NCBI RefSeq assembly: GCF_002114285.1
Contig: NZ_NEDJ01000003.1
Coordinates: 62,001-126,000 of the forward strand
Direction of reading: 5' to 3'
Source of the DNA: Halorubrum ezzemoulense DSM 17463
GTDB lineage: Archaea; Halobacteriota; Halobacteria; Halobacteriales; Haloferacaceae
Length of the DNA: 64,000 nucleotides
The notes beneath the pieces are model-generated. The model was given only the letters and a program-made list of their open reading frames with translations, did not search any database and had not been told where the DNA came from. Positions within the stretch are counted from its first letter, which is position 1, and each line of letters starts with the position of its first letter. Shown here one piece after another: positions 9,523 to 17,575 of this stretch. Made by a program: the position numbers and the translations under genes.

Positions 9523-10134
9523 TCAGGCGCCGAGCAGCGTTCGTCCCGCCGCCACGACGCGGTAGCCGACGCCGTACCCGAGCGCGGCGGGCGGGATCGC
9601 GGCCGCAACCGTCCGGACCGCGCCCAGCCCGTGAACCGCGCGGAACCCGACGAACAGCAGCACCGCCGCGTACGCGCCGCAGAGGACTCTGAGTTCGGGT
9701 ATCGCCGGGCCGGCCAGCGCCATCGGCGAACTCGCGTACGCGACGACCTGGACCGTCTCGCTCACGCCGCCGCGGTCGCGCAGCGAGAAGCTCCCGTCGG
9801 CGACCTCGACGCTCGCGACCACGACAGAGACGGTCGCGACCGCGGCGGTCAGGTGGAGGCCGACCGGCGCCGCCAGCGCGACCGCGACGAGGAAGACGAC
9901 GAGGTCCGAGAGGAGCCGCGAGGAGGGGACGACGACGGGCACCGCTCCGGAGTCGGTCGCGATCAGGCCGAGCGTGAACGCGGCGGCGACCGCGACCGCG
10001 AACGTCAGCGCCGGAGCCTGGTCCCCGGGCGTAATCCCGTTCGCGAACGCCCGCCGCGGGCGAACGAGGACCTCGACCCAGGTGCGCGCGATCCCTCGCG
10101 GACCGCGGGGGCGTCCGCCCGCCGAGTCGCTCAT
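9523..10134 (-). CDS. Yip1-domain integral membrane protein
   Basis: A membrane protein with about five hydrophobic segments, including ALTFAVAVAAAFTLGLIA, LLSDLVVFLVAVALAAPVGL, and ALAGPAIPELRVLCGAYAAV. The phrase VSETVQVVAYASSPMALAG matches the core of haloarchaeal Yip1-type proteins. Its function is unknown; the family name comes from eukaryotic Golgi proteins and implies nothing certain here. I prefer ATG 10134 (MSDSAGGRP); ATG 10146 adds four residues. It is divergent from the pilin-like gene at 10337. Confidence 0.72.
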   Translation of the reverse strand: MSDSAGGRPRGPRGIARTWVEVLVRPRRAFANGITPGDQAPALTFAVAVAAAFTLGLIATDSGAVPVVVPSSRLLSDLVVFLVAVALAAPVGLHLTAAVATVSVVVASVEVADGSFSLRDRGGVSETVQVVAYASSPMALAGPAIPELRVLCGAYAAVLLFVGFRAVHGLGAVRTVAAAIPPAALGYGVGYRVVAAGRTLLGA

Positions 10135-10305
10135 CCGAGTCGTCACGGTCGGAGTTCGGCCGCGCGGAATAACCCGTTTCCGGTTCGATCCCGAGTCGGT
10201 GGGCAGTTCGACCCCGCGTCGGTGGCTGGTTCAGCCACGCGTCCGCCCCGAGCCGGGCCCCACACCGCCTCATTCTTATCAGGGCTGATACGCGGTGCGC
10301 AAACC

Positions 10306-10312
10306 CTTATAT
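10306..10312 (+). promoter_or_regulatory. TATA-like box for the pilin-like gene
   Basis: CTTATAT sits 25-31 bases before ATG 10337 in AT-richer DNA, the spacing expected for a leaderless archaeal mRNA. Inferred from position and composition. Confidence 0.5.
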
Positions 10313-10336
10313 CGGCGGTGTCGGAGTGACAGCCGA

Positions 10337-10804
10337 ATGGTGGCGTTCCGAGACGACGAGCGAGGGTTCACCCCGCTGGCGGGGACCGGACTGCTCGTCG
10401 GGGTCGTCGTGCTGCTGCTCGCCATCGTCGGCGCGGCGGTGTTCGGCCTCATCGACGGCGTCGCCCCGCCCGACGCCGAGTTCGAGGGGCGACAGGAGGG
10501 CGGCGAGCTCGTCGTCGTCGCGCTCGGGCCCGAGCCGGTCCCGGCCGAGGAGCTGTACGTCCGCGGCGAGGACCCGGACGGGAACGTCCAGTTCGGCGCG
10601 TGGCCCGGCGACGGCGTCGTCCGGCCGGGCGATCGGGTCCCAGTCCCGAACGCGACCGGTAACGAGAACTTCGAGGTCGTCTGGGAGCCGGTCGCGTTCG
10701 ACACCCGGGAGACGCTCGGAAGGTACAACGGCGAGGACTCCGCGATAGAGGAGTGGAGCGAGGAGAACGGCGGCAGCACGCCGGGCGGCGGCGTCGGAGT
10801 CTGA
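10337..10804 (+). CDS. type IV pilin-like secreted protein
   Basis: A small protein (155 residues) with a class III-like N-terminus: a short charged leader MVAFRDDERG, then FTPLAGTGLLVGVVVLLLAIVGAAVFGLI, the hydrophobic helix characteristic of archaeal pilin N-terminal domains. The rest is a soluble acidic beta-rich domain ending in a glycine-rich tail (GGSTPGGGVGV). It probably is a minor pilin or a membrane-anchored surface protein processed by PibD; no pilus biogenesis genes flank it. The start at 10337 is chosen because it gives the short leader and follows the TATA element at the right distance. An in-frame GTG/ATG further upstream would bury the leader. Confidence 0.72.
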   Translation: MVAFRDDERGFTPLAGTGLLVGVVVLLLAIVGAAVFGLIDGVAPPDAEFEGRQEGGELVVVALGPEPVPAEELYVRGEDPDGNVQFGAWPGDGVVRPGDRVPVPNATGNENFEVVWEPVAFDTRETLGRYNGEDSAIEEWSEENGGSTPGGGVGV

Positions 10805-10849
10805 GGTCGGTTCGGTGTCGAGGTCGCGCTCAACGCTGAGGCGGAGCCC

Positions 10850-11983
10850 TCACTCGACCGGAACACGCTCGCCGCGCTCGTCGGCCCGCTCGATCGCCGC
10901 GAGCACGCGCTGGACCTCGTAGCCGTCCGCAAACGACGGCTCGAACGACTCGCCCTCGGCGACCGCCGAGAGGAACTCGTAGTTCTCATGGACGAACGTG
11001 TGCTCCCACCCGATCACGTGGCCGGGGGGCCACCAACGGTCGACGTACGGGTCCGACTCCTCGGTGACCAACACCGTCTCGTAGCCGCGGTTCCCCTCGC
11101 GCAGCACCTCTCACTCGTTGAGCCGCTCTACGGAGAACTTCAGGCTCCCCTTTGTCCCGTGGACCGCGATTGTGTGGTCGTTCTTGTGCCCCTCGGCGAC
11201 CCGGCTCGCCTCGAAGGTTCCGGTCGCGCCCGACTCGTACTCGACCTGCGCGCTGTACGCGTCGTCGACGGTCACGTCGCGGTACTCGGCGACCCCGCCG
11301 TCCTCGTCGTGGACGGGGCGCTCGTCGACGAACGTCGTCAACTGTCCAGCGACGCGCTCGAACTCGCCGACGCGGTCGCCGACGAGAAACCGCGCGAGGT
11401 CGAGCGTGTGCGCGCCGAGGTCGCCGAGTGCGCCCGATCCCGCCATGTCGGCGTCCATCCGCCACGCCCACGGCGCCTCGGGGTCGACGAGCCAGTCCTG
11501 GAGGTAGCGCCCGCGGACCTGCCGGATCTCGCCCAGCGCGCCGTCCTCGATCAGCCGCTTCGCGTGGCAGATCGCGGGGACGAACCGATAGTTGAACGCG
11601 GTGCCGCTGGTCACGTCGGTCGCGGCCGCCGCGTCGCGCATCGCTGCCGCCTCCTCCAGCGTCGGCGCGAGCGGCTTCTCACAGAGCACCGGCACCCCGG
11701 CCTCAAGGGCCGCGATAGACGGCTCGGCGTGGACGTGGTTCGGTCCGAGGTTGTAGAAGACGTCCACCTCGTCTATCGCAGCCTCCCAGTCGGTCGCGGT
11801 GTGCGCGAAGCCGAACCGGTCGGCCGCGTCCGCGAGCGCCGCCTCGTCGCGCCCGACGAGCGTGTGCCGCTCGATTTCGGGCGCGTCCGGAAAGAACATC
11901 GGGAGCCGCGCCATAGCGTTCGCGTGCGCCCTGCCCATGAAGCGATACCCCAGTACGCCGATCTTCAGTGGTTCTCGTGTCAT
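10850..11983 (-). pseudogene. Gfo/Idh/MocA-family oxidoreductase interrupted by an in-frame TGA
   Basis: An NAD(P)-dependent sugar dehydrogenase-like gene of about 377 codons split by one stop. The first part (11983 down to 11111, 290 residues) has the Rossmann start IGVLGYRFMGRAHANAMARL and the EKP motif (VLCEKPLAPTLEEA), and runs into the C-terminal alpha/beta domain. It ends SVERLNE-stop with TGA at 11113-11111. Without any frame change the reading continues EVLREGNRGYETVL through a normal family C-terminus (DGYEVQRVLAAIERADERG) to a stop at 10850. It is either a nonsense mutation or a sequencing error; no readthrough signal is visible. It lies 16 bases downstream of the sugar isomerase-like gene, so the pair formed one operon. 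Confidence 0.88.
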
Positions 11984-11999
11984 CGGATCCTCCCCCGCC

Positions 12000-12971
12000 T
12001 CACTCCGCCCAGTACGCGTCGCCCGGTTCCGTCTCGAACACCGCCCGGTCCAACACGTCGACCGCCTTCTCTAATCCCTCGCGCGAGGAGGTGAGCGCGT
12101 CCTCGTGTTCGATGGAGAGCGCGCCCTCGTAGTCGACCAGCCGGAGCGTCGAGACCACGTCCTTCCAGTGTTCCTCGCCGTGGCCGTAGCCGATCGAACG
12201 GAACAGCCACGAGCGGTCTGCGGTGTCGGCGTAGCTCGTCGTGTCGAGCACGCCCTTCACGCGGCTCTCGGCCTCGTACACCTTCGTGTCCTTCGCGTGG
12301 ACGTGGTGGATCGCGTCGCGCTCGCCGAGGAACCGGATCGCCTCCGTCACGTCGATCCCCTGCCAGTAGAGGTGCGAGGGATCGAAGTTGGCGCCGATCC
12401 GGTCGTTCGTCGCCTCCCGCAGCGCGACCAGTCCGGTCGGCTCGTAGACCAGCATGTTCGGGTGCATCTCGATAGCCACGTCGACCCCGTGGTGGTCGGC
12501 GTGGGCCGCCACGTCGCGCCAGTACGGGATCGCGACCTCATCCCACTGGTAGTCGAGCGCGTCGGCGTGTTCGGTCGGCCACGGCGCCGTGACCCAGTTC
12601 GGCGTTGAGTCGCCGGGCGCGCCCGCCGGGAGCCCGGAGAAGCAGGTGACCGTGTCGACGCCGAGCAGGTCGGCTAACTCGATCGCCTCGCGCAGCTCGC
12701 GGTCGGCCGCCGCGGCCCGCTCCTCGCTGGGGTGGAGCGGGTTGTTGTGCGTCGCCAGCGCCGAGATCCGCAGCCCGCGGTCGTCGAGCAGCGAGAGCAG
12801 CTCCTCTCTCCCGGCCGGGTCGTCGAGGAGCGCTTCGCGGTCGACGTGGTCCTCGCCGGGCCAGCCGCCGACACCGAGTTCGACGGCGTCGACGCCGATG
12901 CCGTCGAGGTACGCGGCCGCGTCGTCGAGCGGTTCGCCGCCCAGTGGGACCGTCAACACGCCGATGTCCAT
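12000..12971 (-). CDS. sugar phosphate isomerase/epimerase-like TIM-barrel protein
   Basis: A xylose isomerase-like TIM barrel of 323 residues (AP_endonuc_2 superfamily). Metal and substrate residues expected of the family appear in order: VELGVGG near residue 30, ATHNNPLHPS near 73, AIEMHPNML near 165, FDPSHLYW near 195, HVHAKD near 225, and LSIEHED near 285. The probable substrate is a sugar or inositol derivative, but the sequence does not say which. With the interrupted oxidoreductase downstream it resembles haloarchaeal sugar catabolic pairs. The start is ATG 12971 (MDIGVLTVPL). Confidence 0.88.
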   Translation of the reverse strand: MDIGVLTVPLGGEPLDDAAAYLDGIGVDAVELGVGGWPGEDHVDREALLDDPAGREELLSLLDDRGLRISALATHNNPLHPSEERAAAADRELREAIELADLLGVDTVTCFSGLPAGAPGDSTPNWVTAPWPTEHADALDYQWDEVAIPYWRDVAAHADHHGVDVAIEMHPNMLVYEPTGLVALREATNDRIGANFDPSHLYWQGIDVTEAIRFLGERDAIHHVHAKDTKVYEAESRVKGVLDTTSYADTADRSWLFRSIGYGHGEEHWKDVVSTLRLVDYEGALSIEHEDALTSSREGLEKAVDVLDRAVFETEPGDAYWAE

Positions 12972-13116
12972 GGCCGAGGCTACACGAACGTCACGAATAA
13001 GTGTTCAGGAAGCGCCGCCGCGGGGGCGCTCGGCCGCCGCGGCCGGCGCGCGTCGGCGACGACGACGGCGGTGTCTCCGGCGCGTTGCCCGCGCTGGCGC
13101 CGCGAACCGCATGAGG

Positions 13117-13122
13117 TTTTAA
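13117..13122 (+). promoter_or_regulatory. TATA-like box for pspA
   Basis: TTTTAA lies 25 bases before ATG 13147 in a GC-rich setting, matching a leaderless archaeal promoter. Positional inference. Confidence 0.5.
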
Positions 13123-13146
13123 CGGGTGGAACGCGTACGATGTGGT

Positions 13147-14034
13147 ATGGGAATCCTCTCGCGCGCCTCCTACGTCGTCCGCTCGAAGGTGAACGCCCTC
13201 CTCAACCGGGCGGAGGACCCGACGGAATCGCTCGACTACTCGTACGAACAGATGCGCGACGAACTCCAAGATGTCAAACAGGGGATCGCCGACCTGACGA
13301 CCCAGAAGAAGCGCCTGGAGATCCAGAAGCGCAAGCTCGAGGAGAACGTCGAGAAGCACAACCGACAGGCTCGCGAGGCGGTCCAGCAGGACCGCGACGA
13401 CCTCGCGCGCAAGGCCCTCGAGAAGAAGAAGTCGAAGATGACCCAGATCGAGGAGCTCGAAGGGCAGATCGCCGACCTGAACAACACCCAAGAGCAGCTC
13501 GTCGAGAAGAAGAACAAGCTCCAGAACCGCATCGAGGAGTTCCGCACCAAGAAGGAGACGATGAAGGCCCGCTACGAGGCGGCCGAGGCGTCCACCCGCG
13601 TCTCCGAGGCGATGACGGGCGTCGGCGACGAGATGGAGGACGTGAGCCGCTCCATCGAGCGCGCCGAGGAGCGCACCGAGGAGATGGAGGCGCGCTCGGA
13701 GGCGATGGACGAGCTGGAGGACTCCGGCGCGTTCGAAGACGCGCTCTCCGACAAGGACAGCATCGACCGCGAGCTGGAGAGCCTCTCGACGAACAGCGAG
13801 GTCGACGCCGAGCTGGAGACGCTGAAGGGCGAGCTCGGCAAGGGCGAGTCGTCGAACGGCGACGCCGCCGTCAGCGACGAGGACGTCGACGCCGAACTGG
13901 AGGACATCGAGTCGGAGATCGACGCCGACGACTTAGAGAGCGATCTTGACGGTGATGCGAACGCCGACCTCGACGAGGAGCTCGACGTTGAGCTAGAGGA
14001 GTCGGAGTCTCAAGCCGACGAGAAGCGGAACTGA
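13147..14034 (+). CDS. pspA: PspA/IM30 family protein
   Basis: A membrane-stress protein of the PspA/IM30/Vipp1 (ESCRT-III-like) family, expected to assemble on the inner face of the membrane. The N-terminus MGILSRASYVVRSKVNALLNRAEDP is the amphipathic membrane-binding helix and first helix of the family. It is followed by long coiled coil to about residue 200 (repeated KKRLEIQKRKLEEN, ALEKKKSKMTQIEELEGQI). The last 90 residues are very acidic and low in complexity, a haloarchaeal extension. The start is ATG 13147; seven residues upstream in frame do not fit the family. Confidence 0.92.
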   Translation: MGILSRASYVVRSKVNALLNRAEDPTESLDYSYEQMRDELQDVKQGIADLTTQKKRLEIQKRKLEENVEKHNRQAREAVQQDRDDLARKALEKKKSKMTQIEELEGQIADLNNTQEQLVEKKNKLQNRIEEFRTKKETMKARYEAAEASTRVSEAMTGVGDEMEDVSRSIERAEERTEEMEARSEAMDELEDSGAFEDALSDKDSIDRELESLSTNSEVDAELETLKGELGKGESSNGDAAVSDEDVDAELEDIESEIDADDLESDLDGDANADLDEELDVELEESESQADEKRN

Positions 14035-14101
14035 GGTCCCCAGCAGATCTGCGCTCGGTCCCCGCGGTCCCCGTCCCTCTCGTCCCCGCCTCAGACTCGG
14101 T

Positions 14102-15148
14102 TCACTCCGACGCCGGGCGCGCGCCGGTCCCCGCGCGGTCCTGATCGGCGAGCCGGATCTCACCGTCCGGGAGGTCGATACCCTCGTACGGGTCGTCGTC
14201 GAGCAGCAGCGACCCGTCGATATCGGCGTAATCGAGGAGTGGCGCGAGCTGCGCGGCGGCCGCGATGGAGGCGTTCGACTCGATCATACAGCCGCACATC
14301 ACCTCCAGCCCGTGCGCTCGCGCGGCGGCGATCACCCGCCGGGCCTCGGACAGGCTCCCGGCCTTCATCAGCTTCAGGTTCGCGATGTCGCAGCGGTCGG
14401 CGATCGCGGGCACGTCCGCCGCGGTCACGCAGGACTCGTCGGCGGCGATCGGGAGTTCCGACCGCTCGTAGACGTACCGGAGCCCCTCGGGGTCGTCGGC
14501 CGAGACGGGCTGCTCGACGAACTCCACGTCGCGGTCGGCGAGCCACGCGCTCTTCGCGACCGCCTCCTTCGGCGTCCACGCCTCGTTCGCGTCGACCCGG
14601 AGCCGCGCGTCGGGCGCCGCCTCGCGGACGGCGTCGACCAGCTCGCGGTCGCGGTCGGTCCCGAGCTTAAGCTTCAACACGTCGTGGCCCGCCGCGACGG
14701 CGTCGGCGGCCTTCTCGCGGACGCGGTCGGTCTCGTCGAGTCCGACGGTGAACGACGTCTTCGGCGCGTCGCTCGGGTCGAGCCCCCACAGGCGGTGGAG
14801 GGGGACGCCGAGCCGCTTCGCGGCGAGGTCGTGGACGGCGATCGAGACGGCACAGCGGGCGGCGGGGTTCCCGTTCACGACCGCCCGCAGCTCGGTCTCG
14901 ATCTCGCGGACTGCGTGGGGCTCGCCGACGCGCTCGACGGCGTCGAGGAGGTCCGGCATGACCGCCGCGACCGTGTCGGCCGTCTCGCCGTAGTGGGTCG
15001 ACGGCGCCGCGCCGCCGACCCCGGTCATCCCCGCGTCGTCCGTCACGCGGACGACCACGTTCTCGGCCGCCGTCTGCGTCCCCCGCGAGATGGTGAACGC
15101 GTTCTCGAGCGGCAGCGACACCCGCTCGAACTCGGTGTCGAGGCTCAT
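14102..15148 (-). CDS. dgcA: N-acetyl-D-glutamate racemase / dipeptide epimerase-like enolase superfamily enzyme
   Basis: An enolase-superfamily enzyme of the dipeptide epimerase subgroup. The catalytic set is complete: KxK at Lys159/Lys161 (VLKLKLGTD), metal ligands Asp186 (RVDANEAW), Glu212 (FVEQP) and Asp237 (AADES), and the second base in NLKLMKAGS (about Lys259). The CMIES and DIDGSLLL motifs near the end are typical of dipeptide epimerases. Its start overlaps the stop of the DUF1611 gene by four bases (ATGA). That pairing is the DgcN-DgcA arrangement described in marine proteobacteria and haloarchaea, where DgcA racemises N-acetyl-D-glutamate to the L form. The specific substrate is inferred from this context. 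Confidence 0.87.
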   Translation of the reverse strand: MSLDTEFERVSLPLENAFTISRGTQTAAENVVVRVTDDAGMTGVGGAAPSTHYGETADTVAAVMPDLLDAVERVGEPHAVREIETELRAVVNGNPAARCAVSIAVHDLAAKRLGVPLHRLWGLDPSDAPKTSFTVGLDETDRVREKAADAVAAGHDVLKLKLGTDRDRELVDAVREAAPDARLRVDANEAWTPKEAVAKSAWLADRDVEFVEQPVSADDPEGLRYVYERSELPIAADESCVTAADVPAIADRCDIANLKLMKAGSLSEARRVIAAARAHGLEVMCGCMIESNASIAAAAQLAPLLDYADIDGSLLLDDDPYEGIDLPDGEIRLADQDRAGTGARPASE

Positions 15149-16251
15149 TCGGCCGCTTCCTCCCCGTCGACCTCCGAGTCGGCGTCCGCGGCGTCGACCG
15201 CGCCCAGTCCGGCGTCGAGGGCGGCGTCGACGACGGCGTCCGCGCCGTGGCGTACCGGGTCGCTCGCGGGACCCCCGGTCTCGTCGGCGAACGCGGCGAC
15301 CGCCTCGGCGGCCGCCTCGTCCTCGTCGATGGTCTTCGTGTTCACCGCCCCCGCGACGACGCTCGCCTCGTGGACGGGCGCCGCCAAGTCCTGGTAGAGG
15401 TCGACGTAGTCGGCGAGCGGCGGGAGGGCGAACTCCTCGTAACCGTGGACGACCTCGCGGCCCGCGGCGTGACAGAGGACGAGCCCGTCGGCCATCGACC
15501 CGTGGAGGATACCGCAGGTGACCGCCGAGTAGGCGGGGTGGACGATGCTCCCCTGCCCCTCGACGACGAGGAGGTCGTGGTCGTCGCCGACCTCGGCGAG
15601 CATGTCCTCGACCGCGCCGGCGGCGAAGTCGGAGACGACGCGGTCGATCGGGTTCCCCCAGCCGGCGATCATGATCCCGGTCTGGCCGGTCGGGACGAAC
15701 GCGGCGTCGATGCCGCGCTCGCGGGCGGCCGCGACGATCTCCAGCGAGGCGGTCATCTTCCCGACCGAGCAGTCGGTCCCGACAGTGAGCAGCACGTCGG
15801 CGTCCACGTCGCCGGACGCGCCCGTCGCGACCGTGAGGTCGTCGTCCGGCTCGCGCACGTCGACGAGGTCGACACCGTGGTCGTCCGCGAGCGCGGCCAG
15901 CTCCTCGTCCTCGTTCAGGAAGTAGTGGAGACCGCTCACCACGTCACAGCCCGCCTCGATCGCGGCCTCGACGTCCGACCGCCACGACTCGTCGAAGCCG
16001 CCGCCGATCGGCGCGATTCCGATGTACAAGGCGTCGAGGTCGCCGTCGGCCGCCGCGTGCGCCTCCTCGAACGACGCGACGATCGGCGCGTCCCCCACGT
16101 CCGCGACGTGATCGCTCACGCGGTCGCCGGCGCGGTCGCGGTCGAGGACGGCCCGGACGTCTTGGTCGCCGTAGCGCAGCACGCCGAGCGCGGTCTTCGC
16201 GCGGTCGGGGAACTTCTCGTGGGCGAGGACGGCGATCCGCTCGTGGTCCAT
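15145..16251 (-). CDS. dgcN: DUF1611 D-glutamate N-acetyltransferase-like protein
   Basis: A DUF1611 (COG3367) protein of 368 residues. The N-terminal region is Rossmann-like (about 1-125), and the C-terminal P-loop-like domain carries GTDCSVGKMTASLEI near residue 150, PTGQTGIMIAGWG, and VEGQGSIVHPAYSAVTCGILHGS. Members were shown to acetylate D-glutamate in the DgcN-DgcA pathway, feeding N-acetyl-D-glutamate to the racemase. It is the first gene of a two-gene operon with dgcA. The start is ATG 16251 (MDHERIAVLAHEKFP); the longer in-frame reading upstream crosses the inverted-repeat region and is arginine-rich. The last 30 residues are an acidic alanine-rich tail. Confidence 0.85.
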   Translation of the reverse strand: MDHERIAVLAHEKFPDRAKTALGVLRYGDQDVRAVLDRDRAGDRVSDHVADVGDAPIVASFEEAHAAADGDLDALYIGIAPIGGGFDESWRSDVEAAIEAGCDVVSGLHYFLNEDEELAALADDHGVDLVDVREPDDDLTVATGASGDVDADVLLTVGTDCSVGKMTASLEIVAAARERGIDAAFVPTGQTGIMIAGWGNPIDRVVSDFAAGAVEDMLAEVGDDHDLLVVEGQGSIVHPAYSAVTCGILHGSMADGLVLCHAAGREVVHGYEEFALPPLADYVDLYQDLAAPVHEASVVAGAVNTKTIDEDEAAAEAVAAFADETGGPASDPVRHGADAVVDAALDAGLGAVDAADADSEVDGEEAAE

Positions 16252-16329
16252 GGTGGCTCGCTCGCCCCCCGCGTTCTTAAAAGAGTCGAGGGCCGGCCAA
16301 GCGATACGAACGAACCGCGGTGGCGCGTG

Positions 16330-16600
16330 CCGACGAGCGCCCGAAGGGCGCGAGTCGCACGCGCGAGGTCGCCGGCGCGTAGCGCCGGCTGCCAGAGGGA
16401 CCTTCGGTCCCTCGCTGGAGTCGACCGCCCTCCGCGTTGCTCCGGCCGGTCGACGAGGCTGGGGAGGTGTGAGGTGCGGTCGCGGTGCGGGACGGGACTC
16501 GAAGGGGCAGTCGCGAGGCGGGCGCAGGTGGCGCAAGCACTGGAGGGAGAGCAGCGCGAGCGACCGAAGCGCACAGCGAGCGTGCGCCCGCCTCGCGGCT
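16330..16600. repeat. array of perfect inverted repeats in a gene-free stretch
   Basis: The 445 bases between dgcN and the next gene hold no credible gene. They contain five perfect inverted repeats in a row: 16337-16351 (6-bp arms), 16371-16389 (8-bp arms), 16395-16413 (8-bp arms, GAGGGACC/GGTCCCTC), 16420-16427 with 16447-16454 (GTCGACCG/CGGTCGAC), and 16513-16526 with 16583-16596 (14-bp arms). The remaining part to 16696 becomes less structured. I recall similar stretches repeated between genes in Halorubrum-type genomes, but this window has only one copy. It could be a REP-like element, a small inverted-repeat transposon, or a transcribed structured RNA. Confidence 0.6.
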
Positions 16601-16696
16601 GGGGCTTCGGAAGTGCTCCTCGCGGTGGCGACGACGTATCGCAGAACAGCCGAGGCTTCGGGAAAGAGAACGACGCCGGAACGAGTGTTCGAGCAG

Positions 16697-17014
16697 TCAG
16701 GCGCTGCCGTCCACGAACTGGTCGGCGCCCTCGTAGAACCAGTATCCGTTCTCCCGCATCGCGCGGCCGAGCTCCTGGTGGAACTCGACGAAGTCCGCGA
16801 ACTCCTCCTGCTCGACGTTCTCGAATATCTCCTCGACGGAGACGACCGTCTCGTAGTCGATCCGGATCGGGTGGTCGCCGTACTGCTCGACGTACTCCGC
16901 GGCGGTCAGCGGAAAGTCCTCATCCTCGTTGACCTTCTTCGCGAGCACGGCGTGGCCGTACTGCCGCATGCCCTCGCTCCCCTGCTCGCCGTCGGGGTCG
17001 TGTGGCCAGTCCAT
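16697..17014 (-). CDS. conserved haloarchaeal small protein (DUF5785-like)
   Basis: A 105-residue acidic protein beginning MDWPHDPDGEQGSEGMRQYG. The motifs LAKKVNEDEDFPL, YGDHPIRIDYETVVSV and the C-terminal GRAMRENGYWFYEG match a small family I associate with Halobacteria (DUF5785). Function is unknown. The start is taken at ATG 17014 because the family begins there; an upstream in-frame ATG at 17107 adds an arginine-rich stretch. It is divergent from the lipoprotein gene at 17143. Confidence 0.75.
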   Translation of the reverse strand: MDWPHDPDGEQGSEGMRQYGHAVLAKKVNEDEDFPLTAAEYVEQYGDHPIRIDYETVVSVEEIFENVEQEEFADFVEFHQELGRAMRENGYWFYEGADQFVDGSA

Positions 17015-17142
17015 ACCCGGAAGTTCGCCGGATCGGGGATAGTGGTTTCGGATGCGGCGGTGGCGGCGGCCACTCCTCCCGAGCCGCTCGACCCCACCCC
17101 CGACCACGGAAACACTTCACGGCCCTCCGCGTCGCTCCGGGC

Positions 17143-17541
17143 ATGCGACGCAGAGCCCTCCTCGCGTCCGCGGCCGCCGTTTCGACCGCCGCGCTCGCAG
17201 GGTGTCCCACCCCGCCGTGGAGCGATGACCCGGCGGAAATCGACGTCGCCGAGGTTCGCCGGCGCCTCGACGAAGATACGCCGCGGCTGGTCGTGGCGGG
17301 ATCGCTCCTCGACGGACCCCGCCGCTGTGAACGCGTCACGCTGTTCGAGGCGGCGCTCGACGACGGGACGCTCCGCCTCCGGATCGTCTCCGAGGACGAC
17401 CCCGACTCGGACGTCGGCCGCTGCTCGGACATCGCTGAGCCCCACGCGCACTCGGTCGCCGTCGCGTTCACGGAGACTCCCGTCCCGGAGCGCGCCGTCG
17501 TCCAGCACGGGGATGAGACGATACTGGAGGAACCGGTCTGA
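17143..17541 (+). CDS. small predicted lipoprotein
   Basis: A 132-residue exported protein. The N-terminus MRRRALLASAAAVSTAALAGC is a twin-arginine-style signal ending in a lipobox (LAGC, Cys21), so it is probably lipid-anchored on the outside of the membrane. The mature part is acidic and mostly beta in appearance, with three more cysteines (in RRCERV, GRCSD). I do not recognise a family. The ATG at 17143 is selected because the signal peptide starts there. Confidence 0.75.
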   Translation: MRRRALLASAAAVSTAALAGCPTPPWSDDPAEIDVAEVRRRLDEDTPRLVVAGSLLDGPRRCERVTLFEAALDDGTLRLRIVSEDDPDSDVGRCSDIAEPHAHSVAVAFTETPVPERAVVQHGDETILEEPV

Positions 17542-17575
17542 CGGAACCGGGCCGAGCACGGCCAGACCGCCGCCG

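Noticed and set aside
7459-10329. 956-codon plus-strand open frame over the RecJ-like gene
   Set aside because: Complete antisense shadow of the RecJ-like and Yip1 genes; no motif and implausible composition.
11105-11113. Possible selenocysteine or other recoding at the TGA
   Set aside because: No selenocysteine machinery or insertion element is visible, haloarchaea are not known to use it, and the position is not a family cysteine.
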